Positions 8,452 through 17,000 of a stretch of DNA of 64,000 bases are shown in pieces. The translations under genes and the position numbers were made by a program. The stretch lies in assembly GCA_910577355.1 (NCBI GenBank), contig CAJTMY010000006.1, forward strand, positions 19,131-83,130, read 5' to 3'. This DNA is from an uncultured Muribaculaceae bacterium. GTDB lineage: Bacteria > Bacteroidota > Bacteroidia > Bacteroidales > Muribaculaceae. The notes beneath the pieces are model-generated. The model searched no databases. It was given only the letters and a program-made list of their open reading frames with translations, and had not been told where the DNA came from. Numbering within the stretch: position 1 is the stretch's first letter; every line of letters starts with the position of its first letter.

Positions 8452-9426
8452 TCAGTCCATCACATGCCCGGCATTCTCAGCCTGGATGATCATCTCGTCG
8501 TACTGCTCGGGGGTAAGATCCATAAAGTAGTAGTTAACAGGATTCTGCGGTGCGCCTCGATATCTCACTTCATAATGCAGATGCGGACCTGTAGACTTAC
8601 CGGTATTGCCGACTTTTCCTATGAGGTCGCCGCGCTTCACACTTTGTCCCTCCTTCACGAGAATCTGCGACAGATGGGCATAGCGTGTGAGGTAGCTGAA
8701 GCCGTGGTCTATATCGATCGAATTGCCATAACCGCTCTCCCATCCGGCCGACTTCACTGTGCCGGCACCTGTCGCATAGACCGGAGTGCCGATAGCCGAT
8801 GAGAAATCCATCCCTTCGTGAAATTTCGATGTACCGTAGATGGGATCATGACGGTATCCGTATCCCGAAGCCATAGTCTTCAGGTATTTGGACGAGATGG
8901 GCTGTATGGCCGGGATATTGTTGATCCGTTCCTTCATTCCGGCAGCTTGCTCGCGCAAAAAATCGTAAGACTTGATTTGGTTGTATACCATATTGTCAAG
9001 GCGGTCGAGCTTCTCCGACACCGTATGCACAAGTTCATTATCGGCAAGCGAATCAAGGCTCTCATAATTGCGCTGACGTTCAAGACCGGCATATCGGGCG
9101 GCATCCGACAGCGGTTCGGCCTGCATCATCACACGATAGAAATTATTGTCGCGCTGCTGTAGATTCAGCATCACGGCAAGAGCTTCGTCCGACCGACGGT
9201 CGAGCATCTCGATTGTCTGCTCCATGCGCTCGTTCTTCATCTTCATCAGCTTCTCGCGCGGAAATTCCATCACATTGTAGAGTACAAAAAACAGAATCAC
9301 ACCGGTGCACATTCCGGCTATAAACTGTCTTGCCACACCCCAGAAACGAGCCCCGCGCGACGGATACACACGGTCGTAGCTTTCAGTAACCGGATTATAT
9401 CGGTAAAATGTCTTTTTCTGGCTCAT
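8452..9426 (-). CDS. M23 family peptidoglycan metalloendopeptidase
   Basis: A 324-residue envelope protein: short cytoplasmic N-terminus, one transmembrane anchor (FIAGMCTGVILFFVLYNVM, about residues 35-53), a coiled-coil-rich region (60-180) and a C-terminal LytM/M23 domain. The zinc site shows as HEGMD (about 202-206) and HLHYEV (about 281-286), so both metal and catalytic residues are present and the enzyme should be active, unlike degenerate EnvC-type relatives. Likely role: cutting peptide cross-links during cell-wall remodelling. It is the first gene of the four-gene minus-strand operon and is divergent from alaS. Confidence 0.9.
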   Translation of the reverse strand: MSQKKTFYRYNPVTESYDRVYPSRGARFWGVARQFIAGMCTGVILFFVLYNVMEFPREKLMKMKNERMEQTIEMLDRRSDEALAVMLNLQQRDNNFYRVMMQAEPLSDAARYAGLERQRNYESLDSLADNELVHTVSEKLDRLDNMVYNQIKSYDFLREQAAGMKERINNIPAIQPISSKYLKTMASGYGYRHDPIYGTSKFHEGMDFSSAIGTPVYATGAGTVKSAGWESGYGNSIDIDHGFSYLTRYAHLSQILVKEGQSVKRGDLIGKVGNTGKSTGPHLHYEVRYRGAPQNPVNYYFMDLTPEQYDEMIIQAENAGHVMD

Positions 9427-9441
9427 AGAAATGTGATAATC

Positions 9442-9473
9442 ATTGCAAATTTAGCGTTTTTATCGTAATTTTG
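9442..9473 (+). promoter_or_regulatory. Promoter of alaS
   Basis: ATTG (9442-9445), 20 bp, TAATTTTG (9466-9473). One mismatch in the -33 box; the -7 box is exact. The predicted leader is about 48 nt. Confidence 0.6.
9446..9453 (-). promoter_or_regulatory. -7 element upstream of the M23 peptidase operon
   Basis: TAAATTTG on the minus strand matches TAnnTTTG and lies 20 bp before the ATG. No good -33 TTTG is present at the right spacing, and the element overlaps the divergent alaS promoter. Confidence 0.45.
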
Positions 9474-9525
9474 CATGACTTTTTAGATTTTTTAGGACTC
9501 CAAATATATTCTTTATTTCTTTAAA

Positions 9526-12153
9526 ATGCTTACCGCAAAGGAAATACGCAAGTCTTTCAAAGACTTTTTCGAAAGCAAACAACACCACATAGTACCATCG
9601 GCACCTATGGTGATCAAGGATGATCCCACCCTTATGTTCACCAATGCCGGTATGAATCAGTTCAAGGATATTATATTGGGCAACAAGGCCGCAAAATACA
9701 AGCGCGTGGCCGACTCGCAGAAATGTCTGCGAGTGAGCGGCAAGCACAACGACCTCGAGGAGGTAGGCCACGACACATACCACCACACCATGTTCGAGAT
9801 GCTCGGCAACTGGTCGTTCGGAGACTATTTCAAGGCCGAGGCCATCGACTGGGCATGGGAATACCTCGTAGACGTGCTTCACCTCGACCCTGAACGTCTC
9901 TACGCCACCGTATTCGAAGGCTCTGCAACCGAAGGTCTCGACCGCGACAACGAAGCGGCTGCCATATGGGAGAAGCATCTGCCCGCATCGCACATCATCA
10001 ACGGCAACAAGCACGACAACTTCTGGGAGATGGGCGACACAGGCCCATGCGGCCCATGCTCCGAAATCCATATAGACCTGCGCCCGCAGACCGAACGCGA
10101 CGCCGTCCCGGGAGCCGAGATGGTGAACAAGGATCATCCGCAGGTCATCGAAATATGGAACCTCGTGTTCATGCAGTTCAACCGCAAGGCAGACGGTTCA
10201 CTCGAACCGCTGCCCGCCCGTGTCATTGACACCGGCATGGGATTTGAACGCCTGTGCATGGCACTTCAGGGCAAGACATCCAACTATGATACCGACGTAT
10301 TCACACCGCTTATCGGCAAAATAGCCGATCTGTCAGGCAAAAAATACGGCGAAGATCACAGCGTGGACGTAGCCATGCGCGTAATCGCCGACCACGTGCG
10401 CACCATAGCATTCTCCATCGCCGACAACCAGCTGCCGTCCAACGCCAAGGCCGGCTATGTGATACGCCGCATCCTGCGCCGTGCCGTGCGCTATGCATAC
10501 ACATTCCTCAACCGCAAACAGGCCTTCATGTATCTGCTCGTCGACACTCTCATCGAGAACATGGGCGAAGCATATCCCGAACTTGTATCGCAGCGCGAAC
10601 TTATAATGCGCGTGATCAAAGAAGAGGAAGACGCCTTCCTGCGTACCCTTGAGAACGGCATCCGAATGCTCGATGACGCCATACGCGAGGCCAAAGCCAA
10701 AAACCTTTCCCGGATTTCAGGCAAACAGGCCTTCACACTATACGACACCTACGGCTTTCCTCTCGACCTCACAGAACTTATCCTGCGCGAGAACGGGATG
10801 ACTCTCGATCAGGCCGGATTCGACACCGAGATGCAGGCGCAGAAGCAGCGTGCACGCAACGCCGCCGCCGTGGAGGCCACCGACTGGCAGATTGTCAACG
10901 AAGGCGAGCAACGTTTTGTTGGCTACGACGCACTCAGTGTCGACACCGACATACTGCGCTACCGCAAGGTGAAACAGAAAAACAAGGAATTCTATCAGAT
11001 AGTACTTGCCGAAACTCCGTTCTATGCCGAGATGGGCGGACAGGTAGGTGACCGCGGCAAGCTGATCGATACTGCATCGGGCGAGGAAATCGAGATCTAT
11101 GACACCAAGCGCGAGAACGGTATGGGGGTGCATCTCACCACAAAACTACCCGCCGACGTCACATCCACATTCCGCGCCGAGGTAGATGCCGACACACGCC
11201 GCGCCATATCGGCCAACCACTCGGCCACCCATCTGATACATCAGGCTCTGCGCGAAGTGCTCGGCACACATGTGGAGCAGAAAGGCTCGCTGGTAACACC
11301 ACACTCGCTGCGCTTTGACTTCTCGCACTTCCAAAAAGTGACACCCGAAGAGATTGAAAAAGTCGAACGCCTCGCCAACAAACGAGTGCGTGAGGCCATC
11401 GCCCGCGACGAGCATCGCGACGTACCCATAGCCAAGGCCCGCGAAATGGGCGCCATGGCTCTCTTCGGCGAAAAATACGGCGACGAAGTGCGCGTGATAC
11501 GCTACGGCGATTCGGTGGAGCTGTGTGGCGGCACACATGTAGGTAATACCGGCAACATCGGTATGATAAAGATTATCTCCGAGAGCTCGATCGCGGCCGG
11601 CATACGACGCATCGAAGCCATCACCGGTGAAGCTGTCGAGGATGCCATCGGCGAGATGCAGAACACACTGCACACCGTAGGCGAGATGTTCAACAACAAT
11701 CCCGACATCGTAGGAGCTCTTAAAAAGGCTCTCGACGAGAATGCCGCACTGCGCAAGCAAGCCGAAGAAGCATTCAACGAGCGAGTAAACAGCCTGGCCA
11801 ACGAGGTACTCGAAAAAGCTACGATAACAGAAGGTATAAAGATAGCCGTGATCAAAGGCCCGCGTATCCCCGATGTAGTGAAGACCGTCGCTTTCAGCGT
11901 TCGTGCGAAATCGCCGGAATCCACAGCCTTCATCGGCGCCACATTCGACATGGCAGGCAAGCCGCTGCTCACCGTAATGCTCACCGACGACCTTGTCAAA
12001 GGCGGACTGAACGCATCTGCCATCGTACGCGAGGCTGCAAAGTCCATAAAAGGCGGCGGCGGCGGCCAGCCGGGCTTCGCACAAGCCGGTGGCAAAGACA
12101 AAGACGGCCTTGAACAGGCTTTCCAGTCGATTTACGACCATATCGCCAAGTAA
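9526..12153 (+). CDS. alaS: Alanine--tRNA ligase
   Basis: An 875-residue enzyme that charges tRNA-Ala and clears mischarged Ser or Gly. All family parts are visible: class II catalytic core (RKSFKDFFESKQHHIVPSAP opening; FTNAGMNQFKD motif 1 region), editing domain with the zinc-ligand motif HSATH (about residue 564) and CGGTH (about 667), and the C-terminal DHHA1-like domain with the GGGGGQPGFAQAGG loop near the end. Length is normal. It begins the plus-strand run leading to recF, with 18 bp to the esterase gene. Confidence 0.98.
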   Translation: MLTAKEIRKSFKDFFESKQHHIVPSAPMVIKDDPTLMFTNAGMNQFKDIILGNKAAKYKRVADSQKCLRVSGKHNDLEEVGHDTYHHTMFEMLGNWSFGDYFKAEAIDWAWEYLVDVLHLDPERLYATVFEGSATEGLDRDNEAAAIWEKHLPASHIINGNKHDNFWEMGDTGPCGPCSEIHIDLRPQTERDAVPGAEMVNKDHPQVIEIWNLVFMQFNRKADGSLEPLPARVIDTGMGFERLCMALQGKTSNYDTDVFTPLIGKIADLSGKKYGEDHSVDVAMRVIADHVRTIAFSIADNQLPSNAKAGYVIRRILRRAVRYAYTFLNRKQAFMYLLVDTLIENMGEAYPELVSQRELIMRVIKEEEDAFLRTLENGIRMLDDAIREAKAKNLSRISGKQAFTLYDTYGFPLDLTELILRENGMTLDQAGFDTEMQAQKQRARNAAAVEATDWQIVNEGEQRFVGYDALSVDTDILRYRKVKQKNKEFYQIVLAETPFYAEMGGQVGDRGKLIDTASGEEIEIYDTKRENGMGVHLTTKLPADVTSTFRAEVDADTRRAISANHSATHLIHQALREVLGTHVEQKGSLVTPHSLRFDFSHFQKVTPEEIEKVERLANKRVREAIARDEHRDVPIAKAREMGAMALFGEKYGDEVRVIRYGDSVELCGGTHVGNTGNIGMIKIISESSIAAGIRRIEAITGEAVEDAIGEMQNTLHTVGEMFNNNPDIVGALKKALDENAALRKQAEEAFNERVNSLANEVLEKATITEGIKIAVIKGPRIPDVVKTVAFSVRAKSPESTAFIGATFDMAGKPLLTVMLTDDLVKGGLNASAIVREAAKSIKGGGGGQPGFAQAGGKDKDGLEQAFQSIYDHIAK

Positions 12154-12171
12154 CAAACAATACCGATACCA

Positions 12172-12993
12172 ATGAAACGACTCTCACTGGCACTTGTCGC
12201 CCTGCTCGCCACGCTGTTTTCAGCCGTGGCGGCGAAGGTCGACACCATCCAAGTGCCGACACAATATCTGGAAACCCCCGAGGATATAACCGTAATAATC
12301 CCCGACGCAGCCGCCCAAGGCAAGAAATTTCCCACCGTATACCTGCTCAACGGCTACGGAGGCGACCACCACGCATGGATGCGCGTGCGTCCCGACCTGC
12401 CCGACCTTGCCGACCGTTACGGCATGGTGATCGTTATGCCCGACGGCAGAGACAGCTGGTACTGGGACTCGCCCGTAAACCCGAAGATGCAGATGGAGAG
12501 CTTCTTTGTAAAGGAACTCGTGCCATACATAGATAGCCGATACCCCACCCTGCAGGCTCCGGAATACCGCGCGATATCGGGTCTGAGCATGGGCGGACAA
12601 GGCTCGATGTATCTGGCCATCCGTCACAACGACATATGGGGCAACGCAGGCTCCACCAGCGGTGGCCTCGACATACGTCCGTTCCCGGAGCGTTGGAAGA
12701 TGAAGGAAAGCCTCGGCAGCATAGAGCAGAATCCGCAGGCATGGGAGGAGCACAGCCCCATAAACCTTGTAAAGGACATAAAGCCCGGTACTCTCAACAT
12801 CATATTCGACTGCGGCTCCGATGACTTCTTTGCAAGTGTGAACCGAAACTTCCACGAGGAACTGCTGAAAAACAAGATCCCCCACGATTACACCTCACGC
12901 CCCGGCGGCCATTCAGGCGCCTATTGGAGCAACGCGGTAATCTACCACCTGCTATACTTCAACGAAGCATTCAAGAAAGCGGCCCGCAAATGA
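12172..12993 (+). CDS. Secreted esterase of the esterase-D / PF00756 type
   Basis: A 273-residue protein with a signal peptide (MKRLSLALVALLATLFSAVAA) and an alpha/beta hydrolase domain. The nucleophile elbow GLSMGG (about residues 137-142) and a C-terminal GGHSGAYW carrying the catalytic His are clear; the Asp is likely in FDCGSDDFF. Relatives include feruloyl/acetyl esterases and tributyrin esterases, so it may remove acyl groups from plant or host glycans in the periplasm or outside. The substrate cannot be called. Its stop overlaps the recF start as ATGA. Confidence 0.85.
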   Translation: MKRLSLALVALLATLFSAVAAKVDTIQVPTQYLETPEDITVIIPDAAAQGKKFPTVYLLNGYGGDHHAWMRVRPDLPDLADRYGMVIVMPDGRDSWYWDSPVNPKMQMESFFVKELVPYIDSRYPTLQAPEYRAISGLSMGGQGSMYLAIRHNDIWGNAGSTSGGLDIRPFPERWKMKESLGSIEQNPQAWEEHSPINLVKDIKPGTLNIIFDCGSDDFFASVNRNFHEELLKNKIPHDYTSRPGGHSGAYWSNAVIYHLLYFNEAFKKAARK

Positions 12994-14084
12994 TATTAAA
13001 ATCGCTCCTGCTCACCAATTTCAAGAACATTGCCTCGGCAACATTGGATTTTTCACCGAAGATCAACTGTTTCCTTGGCAATAACGGCATGGGCAAGAGC
13101 AACCTGCTCGACGCGATCTATTTCCTGAGCTTTACCAAGAGTTTTGCACGGCTACCCGATGCCATGCTGATACGCCGCGGCGAAGAATTCGCCATAATCA
13201 ACGGCCGGTATCTGCGCAACGGCACCGACGAGGAGATTAATGCAGGACTGCGTGCCGGCGCGCGCAAATCGTTCAAACGGAGCGGCAAGGAATACAAACG
13301 CATAAGCTCGCACATCGGGCTGTTTCCATGCGTGATGGTGGCACCCGCCGACCAGACACTTGTTACAGGCAATGCAGAGGAGCGCCGCCGCTTCATCGAT
13401 ATGATAATATCGCAGGCCGACATGCCATACCTCGAGGCTCTGATGCGCTACAATCAGGCTTTGGAGCAACGCAACCGCATGCTGCGCGACGGATACGACG
13501 ACCCTCTGCTGTACGAATCCGTCGAGACTGTCATGGACAGCACCGCCGACCTGATACGAAGCCGACGCCGCGAAAACATCGGCCTCATCTCCGAAATCTT
13601 CAACCACTATTACAACGAGATAGCCGGCGAAGGAGAGACAGCATCGCTGCAATATGTGATGTCGGGCGACAAATACGGATCGCTGATGCAAGCCTTCGGA
13701 CAGACCCGCAGCCGCGATGCCGCCCTCAAATACACCTCCACAGGCCCCCACCGCGACGACATAGCGTTGACCCTCGATTCCATGCCGGCAAGACAGACAG
13801 CTTCGCAGGGACAGACAAAGACATTCACGATAGCCCTGCGTCTGGCTCAGTTTGAATTCCTGCGCCGCGCCACAGCCCGCACACCGCTGCTGCTGCTCGA
13901 CGACATATTCGACAAGCTCGACACCGCCCGCGTGGAGCGCATCATGAACATTGTGGGCCGTGAAGACTTCGGGCAGATTTTCATAACCGACACCAACCGC
14001 AAGCACCTCGACGAGATAATGGCTCTCGCCGGCCCGGACTACCGCCTGTGGACGGTCGACCAAGGAGCATTCACACCGGTATGA
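12990..14084 (+). CDS. recF: DNA replication and repair protein RecF
   Basis: A 364-residue SMC-like ATPase that helps load RecA at gaps. Walker A GNNGMGKS is at residues 30-37 and the D-loop/Walker B region is LLLLDDIFDKLD (about 305-316). Length is normal. The start at 12990 overlaps the esterase stop by four bases (ATGA) and begins MILKSLLLTNFKN, the usual RecF opening; an earlier in-frame ATG would lie deep in the esterase gene. The dnaA and dnaN genes often linked to recF in other phyla are absent. Confidence 0.95.
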   Translation: MILKSLLLTNFKNIASATLDFSPKINCFLGNNGMGKSNLLDAIYFLSFTKSFARLPDAMLIRRGEEFAIINGRYLRNGTDEEINAGLRAGARKSFKRSGKEYKRISSHIGLFPCVMVAPADQTLVTGNAEERRRFIDMIISQADMPYLEALMRYNQALEQRNRMLRDGYDDPLLYESVETVMDSTADLIRSRRRENIGLISEIFNHYYNEIAGEGETASLQYVMSGDKYGSLMQAFGQTRSRDAALKYTSTGPHRDDIALTLDSMPARQTASQGQTKTFTIALRLAQFEFLRRATARTPLLLLDDIFDKLDTARVERIMNIVGREDFGQIFITDTNRKHLDEIMALAGPDYRLWTVDQGAFTPV

Positions 14085-14371
14085 AACGCACAGAAGCGAT
14101 GGCCGTCGGCGACATTCTCAAAGCCATGATGGACAGTGAAGGCGACACAGCCGAATTCGACCGTCAGAAAGCTTCATATCTGTGGAGTGAGATCGTGGGC
14201 GAATACATCAACCGCCACACCGTGCGCAGATATGTAGCAGACGACACCTTGCACGTGTTCATATCATCCGGCCCGCTCAAAAGCGAACTTGGATTCATGA
14301 TACCGTCCATAATCGAGCAGCTCAACAACGCATTGGGAAAACGCATAATCAAAAAAATTCAAATCCACTGA
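14081..14371 (+). CDS. DUF721 / DciA-like protein
   Basis: A 96-residue protein with the DUF721 core (LWSEIVGEYINRHTVRRYV, then LHVFISSGPLKSELGF). DciA proteins with this domain act as loaders of the replicative helicase DnaB in bacteria without DnaC; in Bacteroidota the short form commonly follows recF. The ATG at 14081 overlaps the recF stop by four bases, which also fixes the start against an upstream in-frame ATG. The DciA role is family knowledge, not shown here. Confidence 0.8.
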   Translation: MKRTEAMAVGDILKAMMDSEGDTAEFDRQKASYLWSEIVGEYINRHTVRRYVADDTLHVFISSGPLKSELGFMIPSIIEQLNNALGKRIIKKIQIH

Positions 14372-14384
14372 GACAAACATAGCC

Positions 14385-14834
14385 ATGTCCGACAAATCAC
14401 GAATACCCGCCCCATCCCATCCATTCCGCCACCGCCTGCCCGTACAGCTGCGCTTCAACGACGTAGACATGTTCGGTCATGTCAACAACACGGTATATCT
14501 GCAATTTTTCGACCTCGGTAAGCTGCGTTACTTCGAGGAAGTACTCGGAGCCGATTTCGACAAATCAGGGCTTGCCGTAGTAGTGGTGAACATCAACTGC
14601 GACTTTTTCGAGCCGTCATTCCTGAAAGAAGGACTCGAGGTGATGACACAGACAGTCCACATAGGCGATAAGTCCATAACTCTCGAGCAGCGTGTCGTCA
14701 CGCGCGACACAGGCGCGGTGAAATGCCTGTGCCGCACCGTAATGGCCGGATTCGACCCCAAGACGTTACAGTCCGCCCCGATCCCCGACCGTCACCGCTC
14801 AGCCATCGAAGCATACGAAAAGCCTCTGTCATAA
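14385..14834 (+). CDS. Acyl-CoA thioesterase, 4-hydroxybenzoyl-CoA thioesterase (YbgC/FadM) type
   Basis: A 149-residue single-domain hotdog protein. The family active-site motif appears as FNDVDMFGHVNNTVYLQFFD (residues 25-44), with the catalytic Asp in DMFGHVNN. It probably hydrolyses acyl-CoA or acyl-carrier-protein thioesters in the cytoplasm. It lies 13 bp after the DUF721 gene in the alaS-recF run. Chain-length preference is not predictable. Confidence 0.87.
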   Translation: MSDKSRIPAPSHPFRHRLPVQLRFNDVDMFGHVNNTVYLQFFDLGKLRYFEEVLGADFDKSGLAVVVVNINCDFFEPSFLKEGLEVMTQTVHIGDKSITLEQRVVTRDTGAVKCLCRTVMAGFDPKTLQSAPIPDRHRSAIEAYEKPLS

Positions 14835-14852
14835 TCAAGAAAACCATCTGTC

Positions 14853-15983
14853 ATGAAAATCCTTTTCGACCTCGAGTGCACCCAGCCGTCATTCTCCGGC
14901 AAGCGCCACGGAGCAGGTATCTTTGGAGAGATAGTATTACGCAAGCTGTGCGAACGACAAGCACCGCTCGTTGCCTTTTACGACTCCGCAAAGTGGCTCA
15001 ATCCCGAGATTGAAAAGATTATAAATGACACACCCGGCGCCTCGCTTATCGACTGTAAAGACCGCGATCTCCAATCAATCTTCGATGAATCGGGAGCCGA
15101 CCGACTGTTCAGCGCGCTGCCCATGGGCGAGATACTGTCTGTGAAAACGCCCCGCACCATAGGCGTGATACACGGCTTGCGCACCCTTGAGATAAAGCCC
15201 GACCGATTCTTCTCGCGCTATCCGCACACATTCTACCAATGGATACGGCATATGGCCGAGCGGCTTATCCACGGTAAGATAAAAAGCAAACGCACCGGCG
15301 ACTACATGGCTCAGCTCCGGCACGACATGGTTGTGGTATCCAACCACACAGCCGCTGCACTGCGGGTATGGCTGCCCGACAGCGCAGGCCTCAATGTGCG
15401 CGTATTTTATAGCCCGAACACCGTATCCGACGCTCCGCTCGTGCCCGATGCCGTAGACGACCGCAAGTATATACTCATGGTGAGCGGCAACCGTTGGGAG
15501 AAAAATGTGCTCCGTGCCGTAATGGCTCTCGAGAAACTGTTCGATAAAGGAATGCTGCCCGATGTATATGTCAACATCACCGGATTGAGCAAGCTCAACG
15601 ACTTAAAATACAAGTTCCGGCATCCCGAACGCTTCACCGCCCGCGGCTATGTGAGCGACGAGGATCTCGGACGCCTCTATCGCGACGCGTTCATGTTCAT
15701 ATATCCCTCAATCAACGAAGGCTTCGGCTATCCTCCACTCGAAGCGATGTCCAAAAGCGTGCCTGTGGCGGCCTCGGCGGTATGCTCCATACCCGAGGTG
15801 TGCGGCGACGCAGTATTGTATTTCAACCCCTACGACATCGAGGAGATAGCAAACCGCGTGGTACAGCTTGCCGACCCGGTGATGCACCGCAACATGGCTG
15901 AGCGAGGCCACAAGCGCTACGAATTTATCCGCCGGCAACAGGACAAAGATCTCGAATCCCTCGCCGACTACATATGCAGGTGA
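14853..15983 (+). CDS. Glycosyltransferase family 4 protein
   Basis: A 376-residue GT-B fold enzyme. The C-terminal donor-binding half carries YPSINEGFGYPPLEAMSKSVPV (about residues 289-310), the standard GT4 E-x7-E signature (EGFGYPPLE), followed by the SAVCSIPEVCGDAVLYFNP segment. It likely adds a sugar to a surface polysaccharide or glycolipid. It is the last gene of the plus-strand run and its final 16 bp overlap the end of the convergent glycosyltransferase. Its GC content is like the neighbours, unlike that of its convergent partner. Confidence 0.85.
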   Translation: MKILFDLECTQPSFSGKRHGAGIFGEIVLRKLCERQAPLVAFYDSAKWLNPEIEKIINDTPGASLIDCKDRDLQSIFDESGADRLFSALPMGEILSVKTPRTIGVIHGLRTLEIKPDRFFSRYPHTFYQWIRHMAERLIHGKIKSKRTGDYMAQLRHDMVVVSNHTAAALRVWLPDSAGLNVRVFYSPNTVSDAPLVPDAVDDRKYILMVSGNRWEKNVLRAVMALEKLFDKGMLPDVYVNITGLSKLNDLKYKFRHPERFTARGYVSDEDLGRLYRDAFMFIYPSINEGFGYPPLEAMSKSVPVAASAVCSIPEVCGDAVLYFNPYDIEEIANRVVQLADPVMHRNMAERGHKRYEFIRRQQDKDLESLADYICR

Positions 15984-16999
15984 TTACCTATTGCTGCGCC
16001 CATCGACTCACGGGTATAATGCTCGAGATATGATTTACGGGCATTATCTCCAAGGCGAGCTATCTCTTGTTTGTTTTCAAGAGCCGAACTGATAATCTCC
16101 GCCGCCTTATGCGCGTCTTTGTTAACACATATTCCGTTTACGCCGTCACTTATGTACATCTCTGCAAGCGTCGATGGCTCTGTGATGATCACAGGTACTT
16201 TCATCATCATTGAATTTAGCAACACCGTGTCGCCAGAGCAAATATTGCCGGAAGCTATCGGCACAATCGATGCTAAGGCATGGGAAAAATAAGAGAACGA
16301 TCGGTCGCCCGTAACATTTTTGATATGAACGACATTATCTGGTAGAGCCGACGTTGGTTTCCACGTATCGCTAAGCACCAGCAATTTATAGCCGCTCAAA
16401 CGCTCGTCGCGCCATACTTCAGCCAAAAAATCAAAATCGCGATTGCTGCGTCCTATCGACAGCACATATTCGTAATCTACAGGGTTCTCTAATGAGTGCC
16501 ACTCTTCGTAACGGTCGGGAGTTCCAAATTGAGTAACGATGAATCTATCAATCGGTATATTGAATTCTGTCGCCATCTCGCGCGCATATTCCTTACTTAG
16601 GACGTGGTACGCATCGATATGCTTCGATTTCATTATATAATTGAAATATTTACGATATATCTTTCCTACAATACCATTTTTCTGCTTATACGTAAAATTG
16701 CAGACAATCACGCGATTCCTTTTTTTTACCGAAAAAAGTCGACAATAAAAGGCGAAATTCAAAGCATAGAACTGCTGCCACCCGACAATCATGTCATAAC
16801 GCTTTCGCTTGATAAAATATCGCAATGGATAAGTGAAGTATGACATGCATGTTTTTATTTTCTTTATCTTTGTTCCGGCACTTTTATCGCGCGTATTGCT
16901 GGCTATTCCGAATTCCATACCCGACGATTTCTGCAGTCCGACAGCGAACGCTGAAATCTCAGTATGCTCACAATCTGCAAGAATTATATTGTTTCTCAT
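15968..16999 (-). CDS. Glycosyltransferase, AT-rich, GT4-like
   Basis: A 343-residue protein with a GT-B-like C-terminal half: VLSIGRSNRDFDFLAEVWRD near residue 190 and a KVPVIITEPSTLAEMYISDGVNG nucleotide-sugar loop near 275-297. The N-terminal half is Lys-, Tyr- and Phe-rich. The ATG at 16999 sits one base after the rmlB stop and fits a short gap, so it is probably the last gene of the rml operon; earlier in-frame starts would run far into rmlB. Parts of it (for example 16621-16680) are only about a quarter GC, far below flanking genes, which suggests acquisition with a variable polysaccharide locus. Acceptor and sugar unknown. Confidence 0.75.
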   Translation of the reverse strand: MRNNIILADCEHTEISAFAVGLQKSSGMEFGIASNTRDKSAGTKIKKIKTCMSYFTYPLRYFIKRKRYDMIVGWQQFYALNFAFYCRLFSVKKRNRVIVCNFTYKQKNGIVGKIYRKYFNYIMKSKHIDAYHVLSKEYAREMATEFNIPIDRFIVTQFGTPDRYEEWHSLENPVDYEYVLSIGRSNRDFDFLAEVWRDERLSGYKLLVLSDTWKPTSALPDNVVHIKNVTGDRSFSYFSHALASIVPIASGNICSGDTVLLNSMMMKVPVIITEPSTLAEMYISDGVNGICVNKDAHKAAEIISSALENKQEIARLGDNARKSYLEHYTRESMGAAIGNHLHM

Positions 17000-17000
17000 A

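Noticed and set aside
11146..12156. Long antisense frames in alaS
   Set aside because: Cys/Ala/Gly-rich shadows; alaS is complete and collinear with the family.
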